Below, piece by piece: positions 45,064-55,244 of a DNA stretch of 64,000 nt (position 1 is the first letter of the stretch; each line of letters starts with the position of its first letter). The DNA is from Rhodoferax sp. Lineage in GTDB: Bacteria > Pseudomonadota > Gammaproteobacteria > Burkholderiales > Burkholderiaceae_C. The notes beneath the pieces are model-generated. The model was not told the origin of the DNA, searched no databases, and saw only the letters and a program-made list of their open reading frames with translations. The position numbers and the translations under genes are program-made. The stretch spans positions 19,846 through 83,845 of the forward strand of contig NZ_JAQTWL010000016.1 in the NCBI RefSeq assembly GCF_028689295.1. Direction: 5' to 3'.

Positions 45064-47112
45064 ATGTTTACCAAAATCCTGATTGCAAATCGTGGCGAGA
45101 TCGCTTGCCGCGTCATTACCACGGCCAAAAAAATGGGCATCAAAACGGTGGCTGTTTACTCGGACGCCGACAAGGATGCGCGCTTTGTGCTGCTGGCTGA
45201 CGAGGCCGTGCACATCGGCGCACCGCCGAGCCGCGAGAGCTACCTGGTGGGCGACAAGATCATTGCCGCCTGCAAAAAGACTGGCGCCCAGGCGCTGCAC
45301 CCGGGCTACGGCTTTCTGAGTGAAAACGCCGAGTTTGCCAAGCGGGTCGAAGAGGAGGGCATTGTCTTCATCGGTCCCAAGCACTATTCCATGGCGGCCA
45401 TGGGCGACAAGATCGAGTCCAAAAAGCTGGCCGGCGCCGCTGGTGTCAACTGCATTCCGGGGGTCAACAGCGCTATCGAAACGGCTGAACATGCGGTTGA
45501 GATTGCCCAGAGTATCGGCTACCCGGTGATGATCAAGGCCAGCGCCGGTGGCGGCGGCAAGGGCTTGCGCGTGGCCTGGAACGACAAGGAAGCCTTCGAG
45601 GGCTATACCAGTTGCCGCAACGAGGCGCGCAACAGCTTTGGCGACGACCGCGTGTTTGTCGAGAAGTTTGTCGAAGAGCCGCGCCATATCGAAATCCAGC
45701 TCATTGGCGACGGCTTCGGCAACGTGGTTTACCTCAACGAGCGTGAATGCTCGATTCAGCGCCGCCACCAGAAGGTGATCGAGGAAGCGCCTTCGCCCTT
45801 TATCAGCGATGCGACACGCAAAGCCATGGGCGAGCAGGCCGTGCAGTTGGCCAAGGCGGTGAAATACCAGAGCGCGGGAACGGTGGAATTTGTCGTCGGC
45901 AAGGACCAGAGCTTTTACTTTTTGGAAATGAACACGCGCCTGCAGGTCGAGCACCCGGTGACCGAGTGCATCACCGGCCTGGACTTGGTGGAACTGATGA
46001 TTCGGGTGGCCGCCGGTGAAAAACTGCCCTTCACGCAAGCCGAGGTCAAGCGCAACGGTTGGGCGATGGAATGCCGCATCAACGCCGAAGACCCCTATCG
46101 CAACTTTTTGCCCAGCACCGGCCGCCTGGTGCGCTTCTCGCCGCCCGCACAGACCATGGCACAGGCCAACACGACAGACTGGTTTGGCGTGCGCGTGGAC
46201 ACCGGCGTGCAGGACGGCGGCGAGATCCCGATGTATTACGACTCGATGATCGCCAAGCTGATCGTGCATGGCGTCGATCGGCTCGATGCGATTGCCAAGA
46301 TGCGTGAAGCGCTCAACGGCTTTGTGATTCGCGGCATTTCCAGCAGTATTCCCTTCCAGGCCGCCTTGCTGGCGCACCCCAAGTTTGTCGCGGGCGATTT
46401 CAACACCAACTTCATTGCCGAAAACTACGCCCACGGCTTCAAGGCCGAAGACGTGCCGCACGAAGACCCGCATTTCATGCTGGCGCTGGCCGCGTTTGTG
46501 CGACGCAAATCGCGCGAGCGTGCCGCCAGCATCAGCGGCCAGTTGCCGGGTTATGCCGTCAATGCGGGCAGCGATTACGTGGTGGTAACCCTGGGCGAGG
46601 ATGGTACCAATGCCTACACCCCGGTGCATGTCGATGAGTTCGTTGGCCGGACCGGTTCAGCGCGCGTCAGGCTGGGTGCCAGCAGTTATGAAATCAGCAG
46701 CGATTCGCGGCTCAATGACGTGTGCATCACCGGCACGGTCAACGGTTCGCCTTTTACCGCACAGGTCGAGCGCGGCACGCCCAAGAACCCGCTGGCGCTG
46801 CGCGTTCAGCACAACGGCACACGCCTGGACGTGCTGGTGATCTCACCGCGGATGGCCGAACTGCACGCCCTGATGCCGTTCAAGGCGCCGCCCGACATGA
46901 GTCGCTATGTGCTTTCACCCATGCCCGGCTTGCTGGTGGATGTGGCGGTGCAGGTGGGCCAGAAGGTGCAGGCCGGCGAGCGCGTGGCGGTGATCGAGGC
47001 CATGAAGATGGAAAACGTGCTGTTTGCCACGGCTGACGGCGTGGTTGGCAAGGTGCTGGCCGCCAAGGGTGAAAGCCTGATGGTGGATCAGCCGATCGTG
47101 GAGTTTGTATGA
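45064..47112 (+). CDS. pccA: Propionyl-CoA carboxylase alpha (biotin carboxylase) subunit
   Basis: A 682-residue biotin-dependent subunit. The biotin carboxylase starts [17 protein letters not shown], the ATP-grasp loop is [13 protein letters not shown], and the active site is [17 protein letters not shown]-type linker region covers about 460-600 and a biotinyl domain ends the protein, with the modified lysine in EAMKMEN. It carboxylates its own biotin with bicarbonate and ATP and works with PccB. A good ribosome-binding site (AGGAGACC) precedes the ATG. Its stop overlaps the next gene's start. Confidence 0.95.
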   Translation: MFTKILIANRGEIACRVITTAKKMGIKTVAVYSDADKDARFVLLADEAVHIGAPPSRESYLVGDKIIAACKKTGAQALHPGYGFLSENAEFAKRVEEEGIVFIGPKHYSMAAMGDKIESKKLAGAAGVNCIPGVNSAIETAEHAVEIAQSIGYPVMIKASAGGGGKGLRVAWNDKEAFEGYTSCRNEARNSFGDDRVFVEKFVEEPRHIEIQLIGDGFGNVVYLNERECSIQRRHQKVIEEAPSPFISDATRKAMGEQAVQLAKAVKYQSAGTVEFVVGKDQSFYFLEMNTRLQVEHPVTECITGLDLVELMIRVAAGEKLPFTQAEVKRNGWAMECRINAEDPYRNFLPSTGRLVRFSPPAQTMAQANTTDWFGVRVDTGVQDGGEIPMYYDSMIAKLIVHGVDRLDAIAKMREALNGFVIRGISSSIPFQAALLAHPKFVAGDFNTNFIAENYAHGFKAEDVPHEDPHFMLALAAFVRRKSRERAASISGQLPGYAVNAGSDYVVVTLGEDGTNAYTPVHVDEFVGRTGSARVRLGASSYEISSDSRLNDVCITGTVNGSPFTAQVERGTPKNPLALRVQHNGTRLDVLVISPRMAELHALMPFKAPPDMSRYVLSPMPGLLVDVAVQVGQKVQAGERVAVIEAMKMENVLFATADGVVGKVLAAKGESLMVDQPIVEFV

Positions 47113-47585
47113 GCCAGCGCCCCTTTAAAGTGCTGGGCATCCAGCAAATCGCCATTGGCGGCACCAGCAAGGCGCGGCTCCAAAAGCTGTGGGTCGAGAT
47201 GCTGGGCTTGCAGGTCACCGGCACGTTTCAGAGCGAGCGCGAAAACGTCGATGAAGACATTTGCGCCATGGGCGTCGGCCCGTTCAAGGTCGAGGTCGAT
47301 TTGATGCAACCCATGGACATCGACAAAAAGCCCGCCGTGCACGCCACGCCTCTGAACCATGTGGGCCTGTGGATCGACGACTTGCCTAAAGCGGTGGCGT
47401 GGCTCACGGCGCAAGGTGTGCGTTTTGCGCCCGGCGGCATTCGCAAGGGTGCGGCAGGGTTTGACATCTGCTTTCTGCACCCCAAAGCCAACGATGAATT
47501 TCCGATTGCCGGCGAAGGCGTGCTGATCGAGATGGTGCAGGCGCCGCCCGAGGTGGTGGTGGCCTTTGCCAAACTGGCGGTTTGA
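47109..47585 (+). CDS. VOC-family protein, probable methylmalonyl-CoA epimerase
   Basis: A 158-residue vicinal-oxygen-chelate protein overlapping the pccA stop (ATGA), where a methylmalonyl-CoA epimerase is expected between the carboxylase and the mutase. Metal-ligand positions can be read: Gln in VDLMQPM, His in [10 protein letters not shown] and Glu in LIEMVQAP. The first ligand, a histidine in known epimerases, appears as Gln13 ([10 protein letters not shown]). It also has an insertion relative to the compact epimerases. The epimerase role is inferred from position. A glyoxalase-like or other VOC function remains possible. Confidence 0.75.
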   Translation: MSQRPFKVLGIQQIAIGGTSKARLQKLWVEMLGLQVTGTFQSERENVDEDICAMGVGPFKVEVDLMQPMDIDKKPAVHATPLNHVGLWIDDLPKAVAWLTAQGVRFAPGGIRKGAAGFDICFLHPKANDEFPIAGEGVLIEMVQAPPEVVVAFAKLAV

Positions 47586-47589
47586 GCGT

Positions 47590-47660
47590 CCTGTGGGAGC
47601 GGTGCCTTCGCCGCGAGTGAACCCCAACAGCCATCGGCCCGAGGTGGGCCTCCTACAGGG
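47590..47660. repeat. REP-like inverted repeat between convergent genes
   Basis: CCTGTGGGAGC (47590-47600) and GCCTCCTACAGGG (47648-47660) face each other with nine of ten core positions paired. The left part (CCTGTGGGAGCGGTGCCTTC) strongly resembles the REP sequences of Pseudomonas. It sits between the convergent epimerase and rnfB genes, where it may also limit read-through. Confidence 0.7.
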
Positions 47661-48312
47661 TTTGACCGCGTTTGGCGCGTGCCCGGGCCAGCGCCGCTTC
47701 GATCACAGCGCGCTTTTTGTCCAGAATCGCCGGGTCGGTGTGCTGCGAATGGGCCGCCAGGTCTGACAGCTTGAGCAGCGCTTTGGCTTCGAGCTTTTGA
47801 TCGTTCTCCAGCGCTTCACGCTGTTGCTTCAGGACATGAAATTCATAACGCTGACGAGCTTGCTCAGCCAGCGCGGGGGACCAGGCGGCCCAGCCCGTGG
47901 CTTCACCGCTGACATTTTCAATCTCGATGCAATCGACAGGGCACACCGGCAGGCACAACTCACAACCGGTGCAATAAGGCTCGATGACCGTGTGCATCAG
48001 CTTGTTGGCGCCCACAATGGCATCGACCGGGCAAGCCTTGATGCACAGCGTGCAGCCGATGCACCAGGTCTCGTCGATAAAAACCACTGTGCGCGGCACC
48101 TCGAGGCCGTGGTCAGGATTGAGTGGTTTGGCTGCGCGCCCGCTCAAGGCTGCCAGGCGCCGCACCCCTTCAGCGCCTCCGGGCGGACACTGGTTGATGT
48201 CCGCCTTGCCTTCGTGCAGGGTCTGCGCGTAGCCCGCGCAGTCCGGATAACCGCAGCGCGTGCACTGCGTTTGCGGCAACACCGCCAAAAATTCGGCGGC
48301 GCCGGGCTTCAT
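47653..48312 (-). CDS. rnfB: RnfB-like iron-sulfur electron transport protein
   Basis: A 219-residue ferredoxin-like protein. The N-terminal 4Fe-4S cluster motif of the RnfB family is present ([18 protein letters not shown] and INQCPPGG), followed by two bacterial 4Fe-4S ferredoxin motifs ([15 protein letters not shown] and [15 protein letters not shown]). The hydrophobic N-terminal helix of true RnfB is missing, and no other rnf gene is in the window. The C-terminus is a charged helix. It may serve as a soluble electron carrier. Its start overlaps the phaZ stop as ATGA. Confidence 0.88.
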   Translation of the reverse strand: MKPGAAEFLAVLPQTQCTRCGYPDCAGYAQTLHEGKADINQCPPGGAEGVRRLAALSGRAAKPLNPDHGLEVPRTVVFIDETWCIGCTLCIKACPVDAIVGANKLMHTVIEPYCTGCELCLPVCPVDCIEIENVSGEATGWAAWSPALAEQARQRYEFHVLKQQREALENDQKLEAKALLKLSDLAAHSQHTDPAILDKKRAVIEAALARARAKRGQTL

Positions 48313-49892
48313 CCGTGGCGTTGGGTCGGCCGCTTGCGTGCCGGTTTGGCAGCTTCTGCCACGCTGGCAACGGCTTTGCCGCCAGCCGCTTGACTGGCAA
48401 TTGCGGGCGCTGCAGCTTTGCTGCGCGGCTTGGTTTTGATTGGTGATTTCTTTGCCTTGACTACCGGTTTTGGGGCCGGTTTGATGGCCGGGCTGAGCAC
48501 CTGGATTTTGGCTTCGGTCGTTGTTTTGGGCATGGAAAAGGCAGGTGCCGCTGCTGGCTGCACGGGCTCGGGGTTGGTCAGAACCGGGGCCGGGCTGGCC
48601 TGCATCACCGGGGTTGCGGCGACCGGCTTGGGTTGGTAGGCCAGAATGAAGTCCTTGACCTGTGGGTAAACGACGTCACGCCAGCGACGGCCGGCAAAGA
48701 TGCCGTAGTGACCGGCGCCTTCAACCTCAATGTGGCGCTGGTCTTCCTTGCTGACGCCGGTGCAAATGGTGTGCACCGCAGCGGTCTGGCCGGAGCCCGA
48801 AATGTCGTCGAGTTCGCCTTCGATAGACAGCAGCGCTGTGTTGTGGATGTCTTCCGGGTGCACGCGCTCAATCTTTCCGTCAACGCCCTTGACGTCCCAG
48901 GTGCCGCTGACCAGGTTGAATTCCTGGAACACGACCTTGATGGTGTCGAGGTAGTAATGCGAATCCATGTCGAGCACGGCGTTGTACTCGTCATAAAACT
49001 TGCGGTGGGCATCGGCACTGGTGTCGTCGCCCTTGACCAGGTCCTTGAAGTAGTCGTAGTGGCTTCTGGCATGGTTGCTGGGGTTCATGGCGACAAACCC
49101 GGAATGTTGCAAAAAGCCGGGGTAAACCTTGCGTCCGGCGCCCGGGAAGCGGGTCGGCACGCGGTAAATCACATTGTGTTCAAACCACTCGATGCTCTTG
49201 TTCATAGCCAGGTTGTTGACCGCCGTGGGCGATTTGCGCGCGTCGATCGGGCCGCCCATCATGACCATGCTCAGGGGCGTGAGTTCGCCCCGGCTGGCCA
49301 TCAGCGACACCGCGGCCAGCACCGGCACGGTGGGCTGGCAGACGCTCATCACATGGCAGTTGCCGTAGCGGCCTTGCACATGGCGGATGAATTCCTGCAC
49401 GTAATTGATGTAGTCGTCCAGGCTGAAATGGCCCTCTGACAGCGGCACCAGGCGGGCGTTGGTCCAGTCGGTGACATACACCTTGTGGTCTTTCAGCATG
49501 GTTTTGACGGTGTCGCGCAACAGCGTGGCGTAATGGCCCGACAGCGGGGCCACGATCAGCACGGCAGGCTGGTCCTTGAGCTTGGTCAGGGTGTCAACAT
49601 CGTCGGTAAAGCGCTTGAAACGGCGCAGTTCACAAAACGGTTTCCTGAGCTCGATGCGCTCATGAATGGCGACTTCAACGCCATCCACATCCACCGTGCG
49701 CAGGCCGAACTCCGGCTTTTCGTAGTCCTTGCCCAGTCGGTGCAGCAGGTCGTAACCCGCAGAAATACGTTGCGACAGGGGATGCTGGCCGAACAAGGAC
49801 AGCGGGTTGGCGTACACCTTGGCAGCTGACTGCGCCAGATCGGTGAAAGGCTCCATCAAAGAACGTTGGGTTTCGTAGAATTTGTAGAGCAC
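48309..49892 (-). CDS. phaZ: Intracellular polyhydroxyalkanoate depolymerase with Ala/Pro/Lys-rich tail
   Basis: A 527-residue enzyme degrading stored poly(3-hydroxybutyrate). The first ~415 residues match intracellular PhaZ ([20 protein letters not shown] and [17 protein letters not shown]), with the cysteine nucleophile in [15 protein letters not shown]. The family is usually around 410-420 residues. The extra ~105 residues are rich in Ala, Pro and Lys ([20 protein letters not shown]), like the tails of phasins that bind DNA or granule surfaces. An inverted repeat lies upstream (49919-49947). It is followed by rnfB with a 4-base overlap. Confidence 0.92.
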   Translation of the reverse strand: MLYKFYETQRSLMEPFTDLAQSAAKVYANPLSLFGQHPLSQRISAGYDLLHRLGKDYEKPEFGLRTVDVDGVEVAIHERIELRKPFCELRRFKRFTDDVDTLTKLKDQPAVLIVAPLSGHYATLLRDTVKTMLKDHKVYVTDWTNARLVPLSEGHFSLDDYINYVQEFIRHVQGRYGNCHVMSVCQPTVPVLAAVSLMASRGELTPLSMVMMGGPIDARKSPTAVNNLAMNKSIEWFEHNVIYRVPTRFPGAGRKVYPGFLQHSGFVAMNPSNHARSHYDYFKDLVKGDDTSADAHRKFYDEYNAVLDMDSHYYLDTIKVVFQEFNLVSGTWDVKGVDGKIERVHPEDIHNTALLSIEGELDDISGSGQTAAVHTICTGVSKEDQRHIEVEGAGHYGIFAGRRWRDVVYPQVKDFILAYQPKPVAATPVMQASPAPVLTNPEPVQPAAAPAFSMPKTTTEAKIQVLSPAIKPAPKPVVKAKKSPIKTKPRSKAAAPAIASQAAGGKAVASVAEAAKPARKRPTQRHG

Positions 49893-49918
49893 GGGAATTC
49901 ACCTTTGAAGAAAATGTT

Positions 49919-49947
49919 GCAGTGCAATATAACAGGTCTTGCACTGC
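49919..49947 (-). promoter_or_regulatory. Candidate PhaR-type operator upstream of phaZ
   Basis: GCAGTGCAA (49919-49927) and TTGCACTGC (49939-49947) form a perfect 9-base inverted repeat with an 11-base spacer, 27 to 55 bases upstream of the phaZ ATG. The left half is also palindromic (TTGCAGTGCAA). TGC-rich palindromes are typical of PHA regulator PhaR sites, but the identification is by resemblance only. Confidence 0.55.
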
Positions 49948-50035
49948 CACGACTGCTGTCTGATTGACGTTATATACGCACCGCATGATAAACGTTCACG
50001 GGGCTTGACTTGCTGACACTTTCTGTGATAGCCGA

Positions 50036-50863
50036 TCATTCAGTGGGCTTTTTGCGCAGTGCCAGTTGCCCGGCCAAAGCGCTCAGCGCCTGGTACGCCA
50101 GGCCGGCGCTGGCATTCCAGTCCCGCACCGCTTTGGCCTGTGTTGCCAGCAGCGCGGTATCGCCCCGGGATGCCGGTCCGGTCAAGGCGGCTTGCGGCCC
50201 CAGCTTGACGATGTTGTTGATGGCGTTTTGCAGCAGGCTGGCGCGCAGGTGCTGCACCAGGCGTGGCGGCATGCCGGTGTGCTGCCAAAGCTGCTCGGCC
50301 AGGTCTTGCAGCACGGGCAAAAAGTTGGTGGCGAACACGGCCCCGGCGTGGTAGAGCAGTTTGTCTTCTGAGCGGATAGCAAAACACTGGGCGCCCAGAC
50401 GGGTCAAAAGAGGGCGCAGTTCAGCCAGCGCCTGAGCATCACCTTCGAGCGCGCAGGGGGTGTCGGCAAATTGCTCCAGCGCTGTTACCGGGCTGGCAAA
50501 GCTGAGCAGGCAATGGACGCTGGCTGCGTGCCAGCCTATGTCCTGCAAGGGTTTGAGCAGTTCGGCGCGCATGGCGCCACTGGTATGAAAAACCGTGGCG
50601 GGAGTCAGGCCTTCACAAGTTGCCAAGTCCGAAGCAACCGGCGCAATCTGGTCATCTGGCACCGCCAGCAGCCACAGATCTGCCGGGCGCAGGTCTGCCA
50701 TGTGCACCACTGCGCGCCCCTTGCCGATGAAATCAACGGCTTGTTGGGCCGATGCTGCGCTGCGCGTCAACACATCCTGCACCTGGTAGCGCCCATCCTG
50801 CGCCAGCAGGCGCCCGAGCGTCTGGCCGACCCGGCCCCCACCCATCAGGTTGACGGTTTTCAA
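50036..50863 (-). CDS. Rossmann-fold oxidoreductase-like protein with DUF2520
   Basis: A 275-residue protein. The N-terminus has a NAD(P)-binding loop (VNLMGGGRVGQTLGRLLA), and the C-terminal half is DUF2520 (VHCLLSFASPVTALEQF, LLYHAGAVFATNFLPVL). Members resemble ketopantoate or pyrroline-5-carboxylate reductases, but their reaction is not established. I chose the TTG at 50863 because it gives LKTVNLMGGG, the usual beginning; a methionine eight codons... further in (MGGGRVGQ) would cut the first strand. It begins 11 bases after the aminotransferase stop. Confidence 0.78.
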   Translation of the reverse strand: MKTVNLMGGGRVGQTLGRLLAQDGRYQVQDVLTRSAASAQQAVDFIGKGRAVVHMADLRPADLWLLAVPDDQIAPVASDLATCEGLTPATVFHTSGAMRAELLKPLQDIGWHAASVHCLLSFASPVTALEQFADTPCALEGDAQALAELRPLLTRLGAQCFAIRSEDKLLYHAGAVFATNFLPVLQDLAEQLWQHTGMPPRLVQHLRASLLQNAINNIVKLGPQAALTGPASRGDTALLATQAKAVRDWNASAGLAYQALSALAGQLALRKKPTE

Positions 50864-50874
50864 GACCAGCGGCC

Positions 50875-52071
50875 TTACATCACCTTGGCAATGCTGGCGC
50901 AGACGTAGTCGATGTTCTTGCTGTTCAGGGCAGCCACGCACATGCGGCCGGTGTCGGTGCCATAGACGCCGAACTCATTGCGCAGGCGAACCATCTGGTC
51001 CTTGGAAAGGCCGGAGTAGCTGAACATGCCGATTTGCTGGGTGATGAAGCTCATGTCCTGCTTGACGCCAGCAGCTTTCAAGCCATCCACCAGCTTTTGC
51101 CGCATGGCCTTGATGCGCACGCGCATCTCGCCGAGTTCGGCTTCCCACTGCGCGCGCAGCGCCGGGGTGCTCAGCACCGTGGTCACGATGGCGCCGCCAT
51201 GGGTCGGCGGGTTGCTGTAGTTGGTGCGGATCACGATCTTGAGCTGGCTCAGCACGCGGGCCGCTTCTTCCTTGCTGGCGCAAACCACGCTCAGGGCGCC
51301 GATGCGTTCACCATAGAGGCTGAAGCTCTTGCTGAAGCTGGTGGCGACAAAGAACAACAGGTCGGCAGCGACAAACTTGCCGATCACGGCGCCGTCTTCT
51401 TTCAGGCCATAACCAAAGCCCTGGTAGGCCATGTCGAGGAACGGCACCAGATTTTTGGCCTGGACCACGGCAATCACCTGGTCCCATTGGGCCGGGGTGA
51501 TGTCGTAGCCGGTGGGGTTGTGGCAGCAAGCGTGCAGCACCACGATGGTGCCGGCAGGGGCCGCATTCAGGTCGGCCAGCATGCCGTCGAAGTCGAGGGC
51601 GCGGGTGGCCGCATCGTAGTAACGGTAGGACTCGACGGTAAAGCCGGCATTGGTAAACAGGGCGCGGTGGTTTTCCCAGCTGGGGTCGCTGATCAGCACC
51701 TTGGCGCCGGTGTTGAGAAACTTCAAAAAGTCGGCGCCCACCTTAAGGCCACCGGTGCCGCCGAGCGCCTGAATGGTGGCGACACGGCCCGAGGTGACGG
51801 GCTCGCTGTCAGCGCCGAAGACCAGCGCCTTGACCGCGGCGTCATAGGCGGCAATGCCGTCGATGGGCAGGTAGCCGTGCGGCTTGGGGGCGTCCATCAT
51901 GGCTTTTTCAGCCGCCAGAACACAGCCCAGCAGAGGCAGTTTGCCGTTGTCGTCAAAGTACACGCCCACGCCCAGGTTCACCTTGGCGGGGTTGGTGTCG
52001 GCGTTGAATTGTTCGTTCAGGCCCAGAATCGGGTCGCGCGGGGCCATTTCGACAGCGGAGAAGAGTGACAT
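50875..52071 (-). CDS. tyrB: Aromatic-amino-acid/aspartate aminotransferase
   Basis: A 398-residue fold-type I aminotransferase of the AspC/TyrB group. It opens SLFSAVEMAPRDPILGLNEQ, has HACCHNPTGYDI, and the PLP lysine in TSFSKSFSLYGERIG. The substrate-arginine region RLRNEFGVYGTDTGRMCVAA is at the end. It transfers amino groups between glutamate and aspartate, tyrosine or phenylalanine oxo-acids. AspC and TyrB cannot be separated from sequence alone. A 7-base inverted repeat (52098-52115) precedes it. Confidence 0.92.
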   Translation of the reverse strand: MSLFSAVEMAPRDPILGLNEQFNADTNPAKVNLGVGVYFDDNGKLPLLGCVLAAEKAMMDAPKPHGYLPIDGIAAYDAAVKALVFGADSEPVTSGRVATIQALGGTGGLKVGADFLKFLNTGAKVLISDPSWENHRALFTNAGFTVESYRYYDAATRALDFDGMLADLNAAPAGTIVVLHACCHNPTGYDITPAQWDQVIAVVQAKNLVPFLDMAYQGFGYGLKEDGAVIGKFVAADLLFFVATSFSKSFSLYGERIGALSVVCASKEEAARVLSQLKIVIRTNYSNPPTHGGAIVTTVLSTPALRAQWEAELGEMRVRIKAMRQKLVDGLKAAGVKQDMSFITQQIGMFSYSGLSKDQMVRLRNEFGVYGTDTGRMCVAALNSKNIDYVCASIAKVM

Positions 52072-52097
52072 GACAAAGTCCTGTGGTGGTTTGTGAA

Positions 52098-52115
52098 AGT
52101 GACCTTTTGGTCACT
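52098..52115 (-). promoter_or_regulatory. Palindromic candidate operator upstream of the aromatic aminotransferase gene
   Basis: AGTGACC (52098-52104), TTTT, GGTCACT (52109-52115) form a perfect 7-base inverted repeat, 27 bases before the aminotransferase ATG. No T-run follows in the direction that would suggest a terminator, so an operator or 5' UTR hairpin is more likely. Confidence 0.45.
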
Positions 52116-52213
52116 GGTAGAAACCCTGTATTTTACCGACGCCCGGGGTGTCATGAACAGCCTGGTTAAACTGATTTATTGGAAAAATGCAGGACTGGAC
52201 CCGGAGAAAACAG

Positions 52214-53323
52214 ATGGATCAAGTGGATTGTGTGGTGGTGGGTGCCGGTGTGGTCGGCTTGGCGGTGGCGCGCGCGCTGGCGCTGCAAGGGCGTGAGGTG
52301 CTGGTGCTCGAGGCGGCAAACGCTTTCGGCACAGGCACCAGTTCGCGCAACAGCGAGGTGATTCACGCCGGCATTTATTACGCACCGGGTTCGCTCAAGG
52401 CCGTGTTGTGTGTGCAGGGCAGGGCGCTGCTGTATGACTACTGCCAGGCGCGCGGCATCAGCCACCGCCGTTGCGGCAAACTGATCGTGGCGACCACTTC
52501 TGCGCAAGTGGCGCAGTTGCAGGGCATTGCCGAGCAGGCACGGCGCAACGGCGTGGCTGATCTGGTGATGCTGAGCGCTGAAGAGGCACGCCAGATCGAG
52601 CCGCAGCTGGTGTGCGAGGCCGCTCTGTTGTCGCCCAGCACCGGCATTCTCGACAGCCATGGCCTGATGCTGGCGCTGCTGGGCGACCTGGAAAACGCGG
52701 GCGGTGTGCTGGCACCCAATTCACCGCTGGAGGGCGCGCTTGTCGGGCCATCAGCGATCGAGTTGCATGCCGCTGACGGCACCCGCTTGCAGGCCAGAAC
52801 CGTGGTGAACGCGGCGGGTTTGCAAGCGCCAGCGCTGGCCGCGAGGTTTGCCGGCCTGGACCCGCAGTTTGTGCCGCAAGCGTTTTACGCCAAGGGCAAC
52901 TATTTCACGCTGGCCACGCGGGCACCTTTTTCGCACCTGATCTACCCGGTACCCCAAGCCGCCGGGCTGGGGGTGCACCTGACGCTCGACCTGGGCGGTC
53001 AGGCCAAATTCGGCCCCGATGTGCAGTGGGTCGATGGATCGGATGACCTCACGGTGGACCCGGCGCGGGGCGACGGTTTTTACGCCGAGGTGCGCAAGTA
53101 TTGGCCAGGTTTGCAAGACGGCGCACTGCTGCCCGGTTATGCCGGCATCCGTCCCAAGATCAGCGGCCCGGGTGAGCCCGCGCGCGACTTTATGATCCAG
53201 ACCCAGCGCGACCACGGCGTACCGGGCCTGGTCAACCTGTTCGGCATCGAGTCACCCGGGCTGACCAGTTGCCTGGCCATTGCTGACATGGTGGCAAAAC
53301 AATTGGAATCTGACCCCAATTAA
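52214..53323 (+). CDS. FAD-dependent oxidoreductase, DAO family (L-2-hydroxyglutarate oxidase-like)
   Basis: A 369-residue flavoprotein. The FAD fold is at the start ([20 protein letters not shown]) followed by [20 protein letters not shown], typical of L-2-hydroxyglutarate oxidase/LhgO-like enzymes. The C-terminus has [20 protein letters not shown]. The ATG at 52214 is preceded by GGAGAAAACAG. The last codons, ESDPN and stop, are encoded by the dispersed 17-base hairpin motif, so that element has supplied the end of the protein. The convergent pyrD stop overlaps by four bases. The exact substrate is not certain. Confidence 0.85.
   Translation: MDQVDCVVVGAGVVGLAVARALALQGREVLVLEAANAFGTGTSSRNSEVIHAGIYYAPGSLKAVLCVQGRALLYDYCQARGISHRRCGKLIVATTSAQVAQLQGIAEQARRNGVADLVMLSAEEARQIEPQLVCEAALLSPSTGILDSHGLMLALLGDLENAGGVLAPNSPLEGALVGPSAIELHAADGTRLQARTVVNAAGLQAPALAARFAGLDPQFVPQAFYAKGNYFTLATRAPFSHLIYPVPQAAGLGVHLTLDLGGQAKFGPDVQWVDGSDDLTVDPARGDGFYAEVRKYWPGLQDGALLPGYAGIRPKISGPGEPARDFMIQTQRDHGVPGLVNLFGIESPGLTSCLAIADMVAKQLESDPN
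53301..53321. repeat. Dispersed 17-base hairpin motif, copy 2, at the junction of two convergent stops
   Basis: AATTGG (53301-53306) and CCAATT (53316-53321) are inverted around AATCTGACC. Bases 53301-53317 equal 2459-2475. It overlaps the end of the oxidoreductase gene and the pyrD stop. Confidence 0.65.
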
Positions 53324-54414
53324 AAAGTCTTCTTGATCAGGGCTGCGGCCTGTTTGACCAGGCCTGGCCCCTGATAAATCAGGCCGGTGTAGATCTGCAC
53401 TACATCGGCGCCGGACCTGATTTTGCTCACGGCATCGTCGGCGCTCATGATGCCGCCGACACCGATGATCGGGAACTGTGGCCCTAAGGCGGCGCGCAAC
53501 TGGCTGATCACCTGGTTGCTCATGGCCAACACGGGCGCGCCCGACAGGCCGCCGGCCTCATCGGCATGCGCCAGGCCCTTGACGGCTTCGCGGCTCAGCG
53601 TGGTGTTGGTGGCCACCACGCCCCAGGCGTTGTTGACTTTGCCAGCGCTGTCCAGGCCGTAGCGCTTCAGGGTTTGGGCGATCACCTTGATCTGATCCGC
53701 GTCGAGGTCGGGTGCAATCTTGAGGAAGATCGGGATGCGCTTGCCATGTTTTTGGGCCAGCGCCTCGCGTCGCTCGGAAATGGCGCCCAGCAAGCCATCC
53801 AGCGCTTCATCACTCTGCAGGCTGCGCAGGTTCTTGGTGTTGGGGCTGGAGATGTTGACCGTGACGTAGTCGGCAAACGGATAAACCCCGTTCAGACAGG
53901 TCAGGTAGTCGTCAATGGCGCGCTCGATGGGCGTAAGGGCGTTTTTGCCAATGTTCAGGCCCAGCAGCATGGGCGAGGCGTCAGGCGCTTTTGCCTGGCG
54001 TTGCTGATATAGCCTGGAGCGCTTGACGTTGGCAATAAAAGCAGCCAGTCCGTCGTTGTTGAAGCCCAGCCGGTTGATCAGCGCATGCGCCTGTGGCAGG
54101 CGGAACATGCGCGGCTTGGGGTTGCCGGGTTGGGCCAGCGGCGTGACGGTGCCGACCTCGACAAACCCAAAGCCCATGGCGCCCAGGCCGTCGATGCAGC
54201 GTGCGTTTTTGTCCAGCCCGGCGGCCATGCCGACGCGGTTGGGGAAGGTCAATCCAGCCAATTTCACAGGATCGTTCACGCGCCCGCTGGCGTAGGCCCA
54301 TTTCAAGGCGCTGCCCTGAGTGCGCGCCAGCGAATGCAGCGTTAACTCGTGGGCGGTTTCGGGGTCCAGGCTGAATAAAAAGGGACGGGTGAGGGCGTAG
54401 GGGACAAGAGCCAT
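53320..54414 (-). CDS. pyrD: Dihydroorotate dehydrogenase (quinone), class 2
   Basis: A 364-residue FMN enzyme of pyrimidine synthesis, attached to the inner membrane through its N-terminal helix region ([20 protein letters not shown]). The FMN/orotate site is visible in [12 protein letters not shown] and the catalytic serine in [17 protein letters not shown]. It passes electrons to quinone. It is divergent from rpiA with 59 bases between the starts and ends in the convergent hairpin motif. Confidence 0.95.
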   Translation of the reverse strand: MALVPYALTRPFLFSLDPETAHELTLHSLARTQGSALKWAYASGRVNDPVKLAGLTFPNRVGMAAGLDKNARCIDGLGAMGFGFVEVGTVTPLAQPGNPKPRMFRLPQAHALINRLGFNNDGLAAFIANVKRSRLYQQRQAKAPDASPMLLGLNIGKNALTPIERAIDDYLTCLNGVYPFADYVTVNISSPNTKNLRSLQSDEALDGLLGAISERREALAQKHGKRIPIFLKIAPDLDADQIKVIAQTLKRYGLDSAGKVNNAWGVVATNTTLSREAVKGLAHADEAGGLSGAPVLAMSNQVISQLRAALGPQFPIIGVGGIMSADDAVSKIRSGADVVQIYTGLIYQGPGLVKQAAALIKKTF

Positions 54415-54473
54415 TGGATAATTCCATCAAGTTTCAGGTATTTTCCCCGATCAACCCGCACAAGGATTCCACG

Positions 54474-55154
54474 ATGGCCACACTTTCACAAGACGAACTC
54501 AAAACCCTGGTGGGTCAGGCTGCGCTCAAGTATGTGGTGCCCGGCGAGATCGTGGGCGTGGGCACCGGCTCCACGGTCAACAAATTCATCGATGCGCTGG
54601 CCAGCATCAAGGACCAGATCAAGGGTGCGGTGTCAAGCTCCGTGGCCAGTACCGAACGCTTGCAGGCCTTGGGCATCCGGGTCTTTGATGCCAATGACGT
54701 GGCTGAACTGGCGGTGTACATCGACGGCGCCGACGAGATCGACCATCAGGGCTACATGATCAAGGGCGGCGGTGCGGCGCTCACGCGCGAAAAAATTGTG
54801 GCAGCCCAGTCGCGCCAGTTTGTCTGTATTGCCGACGAGTCCAAGCTGGTGCAAACGCTGGGCAAATACCCGCTGCCGGTGGAAGTCATTCCGATGGCGG
54901 CGCAGCGCGTCATGCGCCAATTTGCCGCCATGGGCGCACACGCGCAACTGCGGCTAAGGTATGACTCGCCTCTGGTGACTGACAACGGCCAGTATCTGGT
55001 CGATGTCACCGGCTTGCAAATCAGCGACCCGCTGGCCTTCGAAACGCAGGTGAACCAGTGGCCGGGCGTGGTGACGGTGGGTGTGTTTGCCTTGCAAAAA
55101 GCGCAGATTTGCCTGTTGGGTACCGCCGCTGGGGTCAAAACACTGACGTTTTGA
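54474..55154 (+). CDS. rpiA: Ribose-5-phosphate isomerase A
   Basis: A 226-residue enzyme interconverting ribose 5-phosphate and ribulose 5-phosphate in the pentose phosphate and Calvin cycles. Motifs are [16 protein letters not shown], the active-site DGADEI in [12 protein letters not shown], and [11 protein letters not shown]. The ATG at 54474 ([10 protein letters not shown]) fits homologues; the frame is open to 54414 over the pyrD start. CAAGGATTCC supplies a ribosome-binding site. Confidence 0.95.
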   Translation: MATLSQDELKTLVGQAALKYVVPGEIVGVGTGSTVNKFIDALASIKDQIKGAVSSSVASTERLQALGIRVFDANDVAELAVYIDGADEIDHQGYMIKGGGAALTREKIVAAQSRQFVCIADESKLVQTLGKYPLPVEVIPMAAQRVMRQFAAMGAHAQLRLRYDSPLVTDNGQYLVDVTGLQISDPLAFETQVNQWPGVVTVGVFALQKAQICLLGTAAGVKTLTF

Positions 55155-55244
55155 GGGTAAACCCGGGCGCTTGTCCTGGGCGCGGTCGAGCGGATCGAAG
55201 GCATACTTCAGGCAAGCGTTATTTGTAACTTCTCAGGAGCCGAT

